This document shows, piece by piece, positions 22,215-34,885 of a stretch of 64,000 nucleotides of DNA. A program made the position numbers and the translations under genes. Numbering within the stretch: the stretch's first letter is position 1; every line of letters begins with the position of its first letter. Location of the stretch: positions 1,596,268 to 1,660,267 of the forward strand of contig PUQB01000007.1 of the NCBI GenBank assembly GCA_003024785.1, in the 5' to 3' direction. Origin of the DNA: Selaginella tamariscina. Lineage: Eukaryota; Streptophyta; Lycopodiopsida; Selaginellales; Selaginellaceae. The notes under the pieces are model-generated. The model was not told the origin of the DNA, made no database searches, and saw nothing but the letters and a program-made list of their open reading frames with translations.

Positions 22215-24027
22215 ATGGATCAGATGAAGAAGAAGCTCATGCCCTCCTGAACATGAGGCCGGACATGTCCATAGACGCCTCGGCTTCCTACAAGGTTAGA
22301 TCAATTCGCACAATGCACCCAATCTATGCATTCTACAATTGCCCAATTCGTTTATATGGGCGTATGCGATCCTCCTTCGCCTGCATTCTCTGCCCATTTC
22401 TCCAAATTTGTCACATCTGTTCCTAAAATGCGTGCGTGCGTGCGTGTGGTTGTGTGTTATACACGCATACATACAGAGATCTGCTATATGACAAGCTAAA
22501 GTTGTCCAGTTGGTTTTACGTGTTCGATTTACGTATAGATATTTATTTGTTCGTTTTTATTATATTATTAACTTTGTTGAACGTACGTGTGTGTGTGTGT
22601 GAGAGAGAGAGGCTCCGTTATGTGGGCATGTAACTGGAGTAGTGCATGAATTACAAGTGGGTACATACACGATACATATATGAGTTTTTTTTTCTTTCAT
22701 TTAACTAATGATTACGTTGAAACTGCAGGTGACAGATGGTGGGACATTAAATCTGTTAAGCAGGTCCTGTGGTGAATATAATATAAACCAGCTCGGGTTG
22801 CAGAAGAAGAGTTCCATGGGAGATGACAAGGATGAGAGCAAAGAGAGGACTTATCAGTGTGCATCTAATGAGATGTGTGTGTTTGGAGCCATTGGATTTG
22901 GAGCGAGTAGTGTTGTTCGCAAGCTATACACATACCAACGCATAGGATTCTCGCCTTGAAGAAAATCAACGTGTTTGAGAAGGTGTGTGGTGTGTGTGTG
23001 TACATTTTATATGTGTTAAATTGCAGGAAAAAGCGTCAGCAATTGCTAAATGAGATACGGATGTTGTGTGAGGCTCCAATGGCAAAAGGGCTAGTGGAGT
23101 TTTATGGAGCATTTTATTCACCTGATAGTGGACAAATAAGTATAGCATTAGAGTACATGGACGGTGGATCACTTGCTGACATTGTTCGGAACAAGAAGTT
23201 CATTCCTGAACCAATCCTATCTGTTATTACTCGCAAAGTATTACAGGTAACAAACACTCTTATACACACACATATATGTATATATAAATCATATTTACTT
23301 CATTTGTTGATTAATTGTTTGCAGGGTCTTACTTTTCTTCATGGTGTAAGGCATTTGGTTCATCGTGATATTAAACCTGCAAATCTTTTGATTAACCTTA
23401 TTGGGGAACCAAAAATCACAGATTTTGGTATCAGTGCAGGCCTTGACAACTCCATTGCAATGGTAAGCTCATACATATGTATATGGTACGCACACCATAT
23501 ATGTATGTTTCTATGTGTGTATTTCTCTCTGTTGGACAGTGTGCCACGTTGTGGGGACAGTCACGTATATGTCACCTGAAAGGATCAACAACGAGTGTTA
23601 TTCATATCCGGCAGATGTATGGAGCTTAGGACTTGCTTTGCTGGAATGTGGTACTGGTGTATTTCCATATAATGCAAGCAAAGGGCCTGTCAACCTCATG
23701 CTTCAAGTGAGTAATATCTGTGTGTGTGTGTGTGTGCGCGCGCGCAAAGAGCTATATACACAGAGACTCACAGATTCATGTACCTCAAATCTCTCTCTCT
23801 CTCTCGCACGCGCACACACACACACACACATGCGTGCATAAAATAAAGACTTCCTATTGGTGTCTCAGGTGATGTATGATCCATCGCCAGCTCCACCAGC
23901 AGATAGATTTTCTGCCGAATTTCGATCATTTGTGGAGGAATGTTTGAGAAAGGAGGCAGATACAAGGCCCACTGCGGAGCAGGTTTTGAAATATACAATC
24001 ATGCAGCACGTTTCTGGAATGCATGCC

Positions 24028-24096
<69 letters not shown>

Positions 24097-25007
24097 ACAT
24101 CTGTATATGTATAATGTCTTTCATTTTTTGCAGCTGTTACAACACCCATTTATAAAGAAGTATGAAAATGCAGATGTTGATCTGGCAGGCTTTGTACACA
24201 GTGTCTTTGATCCTACAGAGCGGCTCAAAGACTTATCGGATGTAAGTTGTGTGCGTGCACACGAGCTTGTGTGTTAATGATGAAAACGTTGTTTTGCAGA
24301 TGCTTACAGTTCATTACTACATGCTTTTTGATGGACCAGACTCGCTTTGGCATCACATGAAGACATTCTACCGGCAACATTCCACTTTCTCGTAAGATTA
24401 TCACCCGTATATATATATATATATATATATATCATATATATCAATAATATAAGAAAACTCAAAAGATATTAAGGTGTATTTATAAGCATTTATATTATTT
24501 AGTTATATTTCTTATAAAAGACTCATGTTCAAGCTATACTGGGAACAAAAGGTATCTGGATTCCTCTCCTTATGATCACTTCTTTATAAGTACACGTACA
24601 CCCACACATGCACTCGCACGTACACACGCAAACAAATGTTTATATGCAGATTTGCAAACCAAACAGTTTGTGGACTGGAGGCAGTGTTTTCAACGCTAAC
24701 GGACATACGGAGCATGTTAGCTGGTGAGAGGGCGGAAGAAAGGCTTGTACATGTGGTAGAAAATCTCCAGTGCTGTGCATATTCCAAGAGGGGGATAATG
24801 ATACGTGTTTCTGGAGCATTTGTGTTGGGTAGTCACTTCATTCCAACAAGTGATGGCATACAAGTTGAAGGTTTGCTCGCGAGTCCTTCTTTGGATGTTC
24901 AAAGGAGACAAATGGGGACATTTAGTGAGCAGTTTGTAATGGAACCTGCGGAACTCAGTGGCTCCTTCTATATTTCCAAGCAGGAGCTTTACATCCAACA
25001 ACAATGA
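22215..25007 (+). CDS. MKK3: MAP kinase kinase 3 (kinase plus NTF2-like domain)
   Basis: Nine exons: 22215-22294, 22729-22984, 23027-23246, 23325-23462, 23540-23706, 23869-23982, 24134-24241, 24300-24391, 24650-25007. The kinase shows a Gly-rich loop ([11 protein letters not shown]), [10 protein letters not shown] with the ATP lysine, [18 protein letters not shown] and the plant MKK phospho-site spacing in the activation loop, then [17 protein letters not shown]. From [15 protein letters not shown] onward comes the NTF2-like domain ([14 protein letters not shown]... to QEQFV-type QFVMEPAEL) that is unique to plant MKK3. It acts in group C MAPK cascades. Three places lack one base relative to the conserved reading: 22242-22247 (C run), 22921-22923 (A run) and 23549-23551 (T run). 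With them counted the exons total exactly 512 codons, including stop. Confidence 0.9.
24029..24092 (+). repeat. TA then GA microsatellite in an MKK3 intron
   Basis: About fifteen TA units are followed at once by about sixteen GA units inside the intron between exons 6 and 7 of MKK3. Confidence 0.9.
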
Positions 25008-25303
25008 CTTGTAAGTTTCTAGTTGTGTGTGTGTGTGTGTGAGAGAGAGAGTGTAAGTAATTCCTGCTAGCAGATGGGTATATGAAGTTGAAATATGGCG
25101 GCTTTGAATTGTAGGATTGCAGATAGACAACGTGGTGTTAATATGATATGAAAAATTAAATAAATTGCTAATAGCAATGAAAATGAATGGTAATTTTGTT
25201 TTATAGATAATCAACTTTATGAATTATATAATGAAATATAAGCATATATTAATTCGTAATAAACTACTATAACCGTGTTTCACACTGTGTATCATATCAT
25301 ATC

Positions 25304-25338
<35 letters not shown>

Positions 25339-25662
25339 CATACCTTGAAAGTATATGTTACATCTGGAAAGTTTATAAATATGCATCTATATATCATACT
25401 TTGAAATTTATAAATATATGTATTTGTATATTATATTTTGAATTAAATTATTATAGGTAAATATTAGTATCTATCTATCTATCTATATATATCATACCTT
25501 GAAAGACATCTTGAATATGCATCTATATATCATACTTTGAAATTTATAAATATACGTATCTGTATATTATATTTTGAATCATCGGTATACACACGTGTAT
25601 ATTAATTTAGAAATTTATTATTAATATAGACACATGTATATTATTTTACATCCTGTGTATCT
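25008..25662. other. MKK3 downstream region, AT-rich
   Basis: Holds a GT run at 25311-25336 and three diverged copies of 'tatatatcataccttgaaa' (about 25335, 25388 and 25486), a loose tandem repeat. No gene. Confidence 0.5.
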
Positions 25663-25988
25663 GATCAACCACAGCTATTTTTTATGGTAATCTCTCTCTA
25701 GATTTTGATAATTAATTTTTTATAGTGACACTAAATTAAGTTATTGTTACTATATTTTAATACTTTTAAATAGAATTTATGCATATTATTTAAACTATGT
25801 ATATGTATATCTCATTTCTCATGTGTGTGTTCTATAAAACATGCTAAAGCACACACACACACATGAGAAATGAGATATACATATAAGTATTAAAATATAG
25901 TAACAATAACTTAATTTGGTGTCACTATAAAATAATTAATTATCAAAATCTAGAGAGATTACCATAGATTATAGTTGTGGTTGATCAT
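25663..25988. repeat. MITE-like palindrome
   Basis: The left arm begins 'gatcaaccacagctat' and the right arm ends with its complement 'atagttgtggttgatc'. The arms match over more than 120 bp at over 90 percent by eye (shared: 'aatctctctctagattttga', 'aagttattgttactatattt'), apart from a roughly 40-bp extra piece in the left arm. The loop is a short CA/GT-rich stretch near 25,820-25,865. No coding capacity; no target duplication recognised. Confidence 0.75.
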
Positions 25989-27127
25989 GCAAATCTGTAG
26001 CAAGAATACTACCATAACTTGATTAAAATGGCACTTATTAATTTAGATTATTAGAAAATATAGATTTTTAATAAAGTTAAACTCATGTACATATTAATTT
26101 AAATGAAAATTCAAGTTAAACTCATATAGTTTGACAAATTTATATTAACAAATGAGTTTTAAGGCAGATGCATATGTGTTTATGGTGATGTCATCTTGAG
26201 TTCTTTGTCATACAAAGTTTGAATATGCTATATAATATATTAATTTAATATTTATATCGTATTAATACATTGATTTGTTATTAAGATGTTTGGTCTTTTA
26301 ACTCACAATTAATTAAATTAATTAATAAAAGAGGTTTGTATATATTTATTTATTGCTTTTATAAATAACTCTCTTATATTATCAAATTTTATTTAAATTA
26401 ATAATTTATCTTATTAACTTATTTTTATAAAACACATTTGGATTACATTATTATATATAATATATATTATTTTACAATTAATAAATTAATGGTAAATGTT
26501 AAGAAGACTAAAGCAATCTAATATTATATATTATATCATTATGTATATCAACTTACCCTAAATTAAAACCCTAGGGCAATTACACATGCTGTGGCAAGGT
26601 TTAAGGTTACTATATCACACATTGCGGATTTTGCTGCATTGTGCAGTTCGAGGGTTTCTTGCGTCATTTCGATTTATAGTCATTGAAAATCTCGATTTTT
26701 TTTAACAATTCCCATTCTACACACAAGTTAAGTTGCATTTTGCTCTCCTTTCAACTCAAATCTCGATTCCTTCACAAAAAGGTAGAAAACCGCCATTTCA
26801 TCACTTTAAGCTCTCAAAGCTCAAGTTATTCCATTGTATACATACACATATCACATGTATATGTGTATACAAGAGTCAAGGCAACTTATAATACCTCTGT
26901 CTAGAAATAAAGAATATACAACAATAGTTTGCACTGAAAGCTCCACCTAATAGACGAACCTAAGCAAATTATATAAAACACTTACATATTGTGTATAAAT
27001 GAGCATATATGACATATGTGTATGTACATAATACTTGCATATCTCTCTCACATACACACAAACAACATGTACCTTAGTATGGTAGAAGTTTGTTGGACCT
27101 TGTAAAGAGTAACTATTTTACACACAC
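25989..27127. other. AT-rich intergenic DNA
   Basis: No gene found. A slightly GC-richer patch at 26,565-26,830 includes 'aaaccctaggg', but no exon structure could be built there. Confidence 0.5.
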
Positions 27128-27725
27128 TGTTAGAGTTGTATTTAATCATATAGGAGTTTTTAGTTATGTTTCTTTCTTTAGAGTATAATGGAAAAATACA
27201 AAAACAATATATATGATGAAAATATGAAAGTTAAATGAAAATACAAAATTACAAGTTATAATTGTCATATGAAGGTAGAGGCGTAATACACATCTAAAAA
27301 TATCAGTAGAATACGGTTAAGAAAGCAGTTATCAAAACAGCAATCAAGAGGTTGTGCAACTAATTAATGAAAAGTTATAATAACTGCAAGTACTAAATTA
27401 GAAGTACGAGTATAAATAGACTTAAACAGACTAGAAAGGAATCACGAGTATACTAAATATTGTACTAAGGTGCCATTGTTTAGATATAATATATACTCTC
27501 TTTTTTACTTTCATTACGACTTATTGTCTTATTATTTATTTTTTTAATATACTTCTCTTTCTTTACTATTACAACGGGATCCATAATATTACTTATTATA
27601 TATGTTATCATCTTACTTTCTTTCGACTTTTTAAAGTATAATTCTTTCTCTTTATTATTACAACAAAATCCATAATACTTCTTGTTATATACCTTACTAT
27701 CTTTACTTTTTTCTGACCTCTTGAA
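27128..27725 (+). other. Possible solo LTR remnant
   Basis: Begins TGTTAGAGTTG, carries 'gtataaatagac' (TATA-like) near 27,410, and is followed by two diverged copies of a pyrimidine-rich block ('tttattattacaac...atccataata', near 27,560 and 27,650). No internal retroelement sequence accompanies it. Weak evidence. Confidence 0.25.
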
Positions 27726-30189
27726 GTTTAATTTGTGTCTTTTTCAAGTATTATTTAGAGTTCTAAAAAATTTTAGCTTAACACAAAAGACACACACACA
27801 AAAACATAGTGAGAAAGATGCATATGGAGAGAGAGAACAAACTTCTACAATATTAAGGTCGTCATGCATACATGGTCCATTCTCCAATGCTCACTCCCTG
27901 AACTAGTCGGTTCACAAAGTGAAATAAATCCTTTTATAAACTAATTGGTTCATGAAGTGAACATTGAAGAATGAACATTAATATGTTAAAAATTTATATA
28001 GAATTATTAAAAAGATATTTTCTGAAGGTTACAATATCAATATATAATTTGCTCTCATTGTCCATTGTTATCTATGTAAGTAATCTTTTTATATCTTCTT
28101 CACACAATGTTATTCACTTAATTTAATTCTTAAAACTTTCATTTAGAAAATCAATTGTGTTTTAAAAAATGTGATTATGCACTTGTTATTTATTTTATGC
28201 ACTAACACATTAGTTTATAAGTTGAAAGGGTTTCATTTTGTTTTTTGTAGAATTGAAAAAATACTATGCAATAAAATGTTTTATTTTTGTTATTTATAAA
28301 CTAATTTTTTTTATGGGTTTGCAAATTTAACTATTTTATGGTTTTTTCTTATTATTGCATAGGATTTGAGCTAATTCTTGTATCAAAAATCAATTTGTTC
28401 CTCAGGCCATTCAATGCAAGTACATAGGCCAGGGTATCTTTGAGGGCCATAAATAAATAATATAAGTAATGATTTTTAAAAGATGGTCATTCTTTATTAA
28501 TAAGATAAAAGTACACAAACTCTTGTAACAATTTATATTCTAGATTTGATTTAAAAATATACGATTTCTATATTAATATTGTAGAATTTGAAGCTATAAA
28601 GACAATGAAACTAAAGTAAGTCATGCATTATAAATTGCATTAAGTATGAAAAAAAATGAGGGACTATTCTTGAAGCTATTGCTGAAATACGTATGATTAT
28701 ATATATATATATGATGTTGTGTGATGTTATATTTATTTTTATCAGGTTATAATCAACTATTTATAACTTAACATTAAAACTTATGCATTGTTATATATGT
28801 ATGATGGATTACATGTTATACACATAATCATGATTAATTATTTACCATGTACATGAGGAAACATGTCAGCAAACTAGGCTTGAGAGTTCTAAATGTTAAG
28901 TATGTACACAGATATGTATGTTTCATATAAGTAATGATTATTATGTACACATATTGATGTGTGCATATAATACACAAACATGCATATGGTCTTCATTATA
29001 ATTAGTTCTAAGTTATTAAACTTTATAAATCTTGGAGATATCAAGAATATGTCATGTTTAAAACATGAATCTAAATCACTATTTGCGACACTAGTGTTTG
29101 CAAATGCAAGTTAGTCTAAAACTCTATAAATATTTATGAATATAAACTATTTGTTCCAGTTAAATTGTACTATTAATTTACAATATTTAGATATTCTTTA
29201 AATCATACATACATATGGAAGAACACTAATATCTACTTTAGCTATTAAGTTAAGAAAATCAAGTAAGATGCAACATTGGCTAAAAATATATAAAAAGAAA
29301 AGAGTTATATACTAAAAATTTGGCAACACACATACACATTCTTTATCTCTCCCTCTCACACACACATGCACTTGCGCATACATGCACATTTGTATGTTTG
29401 TATATATAAACACAATGTATTCGTTGTGCATGTAGAAGAAATTTGTTGTGTTATAATTGGGGTAATTTAAAAAAAAAAGAAGGACCTTTAGGATTGACAT
29501 ACACATTGTACACAACAATAAAAATAATAAATGACTAAACCTATTTGTGAGTAAGGATGCAAACTTTGCTGCTGACAATGCAAACTTATAAGTTGCATGC
29601 ATGTGTTATGTGTTGTTAAATGTAAATAAATATAAACTTACTAGTTTGATTATAATTTGTAAAAAAGCACTCTAAAACAAGTTTAAGAAATGCAAAGATA
29701 TTATGTACTTAGACAAGAATGGTATTCCTTAACAAGTTGGTATATAAATATTACTTATCCTATATATACACACAATAATCATCCATTGGATTGGTTGCAA
29801 GATAATCCATATGAAGAAGAAACAACATATTATAAAGAGTTTTTTTTATGAGGAACTACATGTAATTGAAAAATAATTAAAGTCGGGTTCATCATTTCAC
29901 CCATATTGGGTTCTAAACACTTCTACTTAGTTCATTCTTGTTATATATATTTTCACAATTAATGAAGTCCCCAAGTTTTTGTTGCTTCTCGTAAAAAAAA
30001 ATCACTAAAAAAATAAGAATATTATTTGCATAAATTATATTTCGTTAACTAACCTTGAGTTTGTTACCATTTATATTACCTAGTAACCAATGCCATGTAT
30101 GTGTTGAAAACTGATTTTACTAATGTTAGTCATAAATTATAAATTGGTGAACATCAAAATTATATGGTGACCAACACTACTTTCAAAGT
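27726..30189. other. AT-rich intergenic desert
   Basis: No coding signal or defined repeat except scattered short TA and CA runs. I see nothing else in it. Confidence 0.55.
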
Positions 30190-30775
30190 GAGATAGTGAC
30201 TAACTCCGCCCATAAACAAGAACAAGATAGTGACCAACACTACTCACAAACATCGAGATGATGATCAATACTATTGATGGAAATGAGATGGTGAACACCT
30301 TCACTTTATAAGACAAGAGTTTTACTTTGTAATGCATGAATCTCACTTCGTAAAGAGTCTTATTTTTGTAAAGCAAGGAATTTCACTTCATTGTGACAAG
30401 AGTCTCACTTTGTGAAACTAAAGTAAAGCATGTCATATTGTAAAAAAATTTATTTTTTAAGGCCTAAGTGAGCATGAGTCTCATTTCATATTGCAAAGAG
30501 TTTCACTTTGTGGGGCTTAATTCTTACTTTATAAGACCTAAGTGGGGCTTTATATTATAAAGAATATTACTTCGTAAAGCTTAAGTAGGATATGAATTTA
30601 CTTTCTGTGACTTGACTCTCACTTCATGAAGTCTAAGTGGGGCTTGAGTTTCACTCTATATTTTAAAGAGTTTTACTTTATGAAGCTCATGATGTATTAT
30701 AAAGAGTCTTACTTTGTGATGCATAAATATCACTTCATATTATAAGAGTCTCACTTGTAATGACTATGCTATGTA
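30190..30775. repeat. Diverged short tandem repeat
   Basis: The words 'aagagtctcactt' and 'gtaaagc/gtgaagc' recur about every 30-50 bp in many variants, preceded near 30,190-30,300 by three diverged 'gatagtgaccaacactac' units. It is a decayed minisatellite; stop codons in all frames exclude a protein repeat. Confidence 0.55.
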
Positions 30776-31770
30776 TTATGGTATATTTAACAATATTTAA
30801 GTGTGATTTAAAATTTATGATTCATCAATTTTATGTGATACATAATCACTTTTAAGTGACATTTCATCATTCTTTTTATAAAATTCAAGTTTTATTTACT
30901 TGAGACATTTTACATTTTATACTTCACCTCTTTCTTATTCAATTTTTTCTTTTAACATGAAATAATATTTTGAACTAGATCGTTGGCTCATCATCTTCAT
31001 TGTACTTTATGTTTCACAAATGACTTAAATGTTATTTCATTACCTGACAATGAACTTGAAAACTTTGTTCGTGAATGATGGAAATTTTTCTTCAGATATT
31101 GCAAGTAAGCTTGGATATACTCAAGACGACATGAATCTACCTTGTTTCATTATTCATGCACAAGTGAGATTTCAAGTGAGAAGAAGTTTAAATTTCATTT
31201 CCACTTGCCCTAGCTCACATCAAATTAAAAACGTTATGAGAAGTACACTTTGAATGTCTAATACACCCATATTAGACATGCTTAAGTGAACCCTTTTTGA
31301 GTTTATGGCTAATCAATATTGATTCACAATGAACCTGATGCTGATAACAATAGACTGGTGGCTCCTCTACTTCCTTTCAATCAAATTTAACATTACTAGG
31401 TTCATGGTAAATTTGATTGAGTTCGCCACAAACTCAATTGAGTTAGTGGCTCCACCAGTTGACTTCCTCTAATTCAACCCACCATAAACTAAGTTCACCA
31501 CCGGGGCACAAAATTCAGACAATAAAATTTATTGTGATATTTTAGAAATTTTCAAAAATGTCATTAACATTTAAATGGTCAATTTAACATTTAACATTTT
31601 CTTTTAACATTTGTTATTGATCACATTAATATAGTATATCTTAAAGAATATAGTTTTTAAAATTCACCACAAACTAGTTAGGTTTATTCCATTCATAAAA
31701 TCATTGTCCAAGTGTTGACTCGTTAATTCACTCGTTACCTGTATACATATAACATAAATGCAATGCAGCT
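30776..31770. other. Intergenic DNA
   Basis: A 31,330-31,500 patch repeats 'aactcaattgagtt', 'tttgattgagtt' and 'ctggtggctcc/gtggctccaccag' in both orientations. No gene recognised. Confidence 0.4.
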
Positions 31771-32850
31771 CTAACCTACAAAAGCACGACAAACTGTTTT
31801 TCCCATACAAGTCAACATTTTCTGATATAAAACCGATTCTTCAATTAAGGAGTAAGCATAAGGCAGCGGTTGCCATAGAGAGCACAGCATAAACAGAAGT
31901 ATAATCGCTTCTGTGTCTGGAGAGTTACCGGTAACCCTCACAAGATCATGTGGTAAGCAGTTCCCAGTCTTCCTAGCAAACTTTTCTAGCATCCGTATGA
32001 CAGTTTCTTGAGATTTTTCTGTGTTGACTAGGGGTTTTTCTTCTCTGCCATTGCAACTCGACGGAGATATGGCCAAGGAGACTCGAGCATTTCCGGCACA
32101 ACCAGCGCCAAGTACGTGAATGAAAGACTTGCATGGAATACAAATAACTGCCTCCATGTAAAGACTGGAGATATCACAATTGCCGGAAGCAACAAGGCAA
32201 TTAAGATGCATGGAAACATGTACAGAACACTCTTGCGGTCCAGTTTACTGCAGCTCCAATAGTCATTACGTCACCAGCTGATTAACGCCCATGAACATGC
32301 AAATGCTGTATGGCAAAGTCTTCAAAACACAACAGGAGATGGAGAATTTAGAACTGCCCACGGTTGAAATACATTCCAATAACCCCCCAACCAAAAGAGT
32401 ATACTTCAAAAAAGATTTTTGCGTACAATAGTAAAACCGGACCCCGAATGATCCTGAAAATAAAACATTATGCATGTGTTCAAGAAAACAGATGTACATA
32501 CCCAGAACAGGGAGGATCCATATAGTTACGGGCATGACCTCCTCAAGGGGCATGTTGATCGACATGTGGAAAAACTCGTGATAAGGACTCCTCTCTCCAC
32601 CTTTCCAAGACAAGAACAGTAGAGCCAGCTCAAAAAGAAGATGACATGGTACAGACTGTACATGACACCTTGTCTTCTAAACAGCCATTCGTGGTTGACC
32701 CATCGATCTCATCAAGTGCGTATTCCCCTTCCTTCGGAAGCAAACATGCTTCTATGTCGCTAGAAGATCGCTCTTTCCGCCATATCAAAATACATCGTTG
32801 TTTTCTCTGTAGTATAATTAGCTCTTATGAAAATTATCCGTGTTAGGACA
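31771..32850 (-). other. GC-richer patch with open frames, unrecognised
   Basis: On the minus strand open frames of 146 (32211-31771) and 115 codons (32613-32266) lie in an island of markedly higher GC than its surroundings. The second frame is hydrophobic (ILPVLGMYICFLEHMHNVLF). I do not recognise either product, and no clean splice structure joins them. A decayed gene or a transposed gene fragment is possible. Confidence that a functional gene is present is low. Confidence 0.25.
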
Positions 32851-32875
32851 AAATTAAAGTTTTTTTTAAACCCTA

Positions 32876-33120
32876 TGTAAGGTAAGTACAGTAAATACGT
32901 AGGTTACCTTACAGTATGTAAGGGCTAATCCTATAATTAGGATAATCTATTATGAATTTATATATACAAGTAAAAGGTATATACTTTTTATTTATATTAA
33001 CCTAAATACAAAGGTTATATTGAATTTCTTTATTTCCTTGTACTATCTAATATTCTAATTATAGGATTAGCCTCGTATATACCTTAAGGTAACCTCCGTA
33101 GTTACCTTACAGACTTCATA
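32876..33120. repeat. MITE-like element with about 70-bp inverted ends
   Basis: Left end 'gtaaggtaagtacag...' through 'aggttacctta' and 'ggctaatcctataattag' recurs in reverse complement at 33,050-33,118 ('ctaattataggattagcc', 'taaggtaacctccgtagtta'). About 245 bp in total, AT-rich centre, no coding capacity. Confidence 0.7.
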
Positions 33121-34007
33121 ATACCACTTCTTATATCTTTTAAACATATTCCTATTGTAATTCTTGGTGCTTTTGAACATAATTTCTTGATGCTAAGAAT
33201 GAACCTATTACACATACTTTATTAATAAGAAATTTTCAACCACATTCACATATTTTTTCAATTACATTCACATATTGTACTTCATTCTGTGCAAAAATCA
33301 ATACTTCTTTATAACACCAGATATATACCTTTGACTTATATATATGTTCGTCAAGTCAATACAACTGAAGTTATATATATGTTCGTCAATTTCATTTTCC
33401 AACGAAGTTAACACGTAAAGTGTTCTTGTGTGGTCATTTAGACAGTAACCATCCCTCCTTGCGGAGTAAAAGAGATGTCGAATCTCAGCATTTCATGAAC
33501 ATCTAGAAGCTTATTAAACTTCCCTCTACCCTCTTTGTTAAACCAAATTGAGTCGTTTCAATCACAGTTGTCTTACCACCTGGATATTCACAATTTACCC
33601 TAAATAATATCGAAACTAAATATTGATATTTATTATGTAAAACGAAAGAATGGTACAAATGAAAAACAGAAGGGAAACATGTACTAGATAATGAATAAAA
33701 TTCAAAATACAGAATATGAGAATTACACATGAACAAAAATTAAAATCTTAATACAGTAAAAAAATAAAAATTATAAAAATGATTAATGTTGAAATAAAAT
33801 ATGATTTTATATCCTAATAACTTTCTATATAGTCTTTTTACTCGTGAAAATTTACACAACCCAATTTACACGTGAATCCTTTACTATATACGTAATAATC
33901 TACCCATTGGGAAAGAATGACATAAAAGTACTACTTATGGAGGTTTAAATTGGCAATTGAAATTGTGTCCATCTAATTAGGACATAAAATTTAAAGGATA
34001 ATTAGCC
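33121..34007. other. AT-rich intergenic DNA
   Basis: Direct repeat 'tatatatatgttcgtcaa' at 33,338 and 33,374. The short minus-strand open frame at 33,503-33,736 resembles nothing I know. Confidence 0.45.
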
Positions 34008-34329
34008 CATTCCCACCGACAGTTAACATAGTTAAGTTAAGTTAATTATTATAACTTAATTAGATTGATTACACTCCCACCAAAGCTTAGTTAAGTTATA
34101 TTTTAACTTAACTAAATTAGTGTGATTTTGATGAAGTTAAGTTAAGTTAAATAAGTTGTTTTAACAAATTCACAATCTCATCAATAATTACATAAATAAA
34201 AAAAAATATATTAATTTTTAATAAATTAATTTATTATGCTGTATTTGAACCACATACCTTCAATATAAAAATGTTACCATATGCAAAGTGTATTTACAAA
34301 GCAGGTGGTTTTTTTTTTTGGGGGGGGGG

Positions 34330-34860
34330 GGAAATTCCCCATATGCCCTCGGCTATCCCATCTATCCCTCAAATTTCATATATTCCCCATATACCCCTGG
34401 GGTTTGGGTGACTCACCAGGGGCATAATGAGTCAGCAGGAGATTGCTAAGTCATCTGGCAAGTAATAAACATTCTGATCAGGGCTAAATCTGATGTTTAC
34501 GGCTATGGCACTGTTTCAAGTCTGCATATGCCCAAATAATTTTCCCATTTGACATGGGAGAATTGTTCCCACCTACTACACGATGCCCCTGGACGACCAA
34601 GGTTCAAACGGAGGATCGAGGAAGAGAAAAGCGTCCATTTCATTGCAACAGATGTAATGGACTTGGCATAACCATTGGGTATGCACAACTCCAATTTGAT
34701 TAATTTGATTTCATTTTCATTTCCCTTTCATTTCCTTTATTCTCTAGATGACTCAGCATGCCCCTGGCAAGCCACCCAAACCCTGGGGTATATGGAGAAT
34801 ATATAAAATTTGAGGGATTATGGATTTAGCTAGGGGCATATGGGGAATTTTCCCTTTTGG
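34330..34860. repeat. MITE-like element nested in the Harbinger relic
   Basis: Arms of about 105 bp in inverted orientation: 'aaattccccatatgccc', 'tccctcaaattt', 'atatattccccatatacccc', 'gggtttgggtg' and 'ccaggggcat' at 34,330-34,430 recur complemented at 34,745-34,857. The left end abuts a T run and a G run (34,310-34,331). No coding capacity. It is a separate family from the Harbinger ends. Confidence 0.8.
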
Positions 34861-34885
34861 GATTTTTTACTCCATGCCTCTCTCT

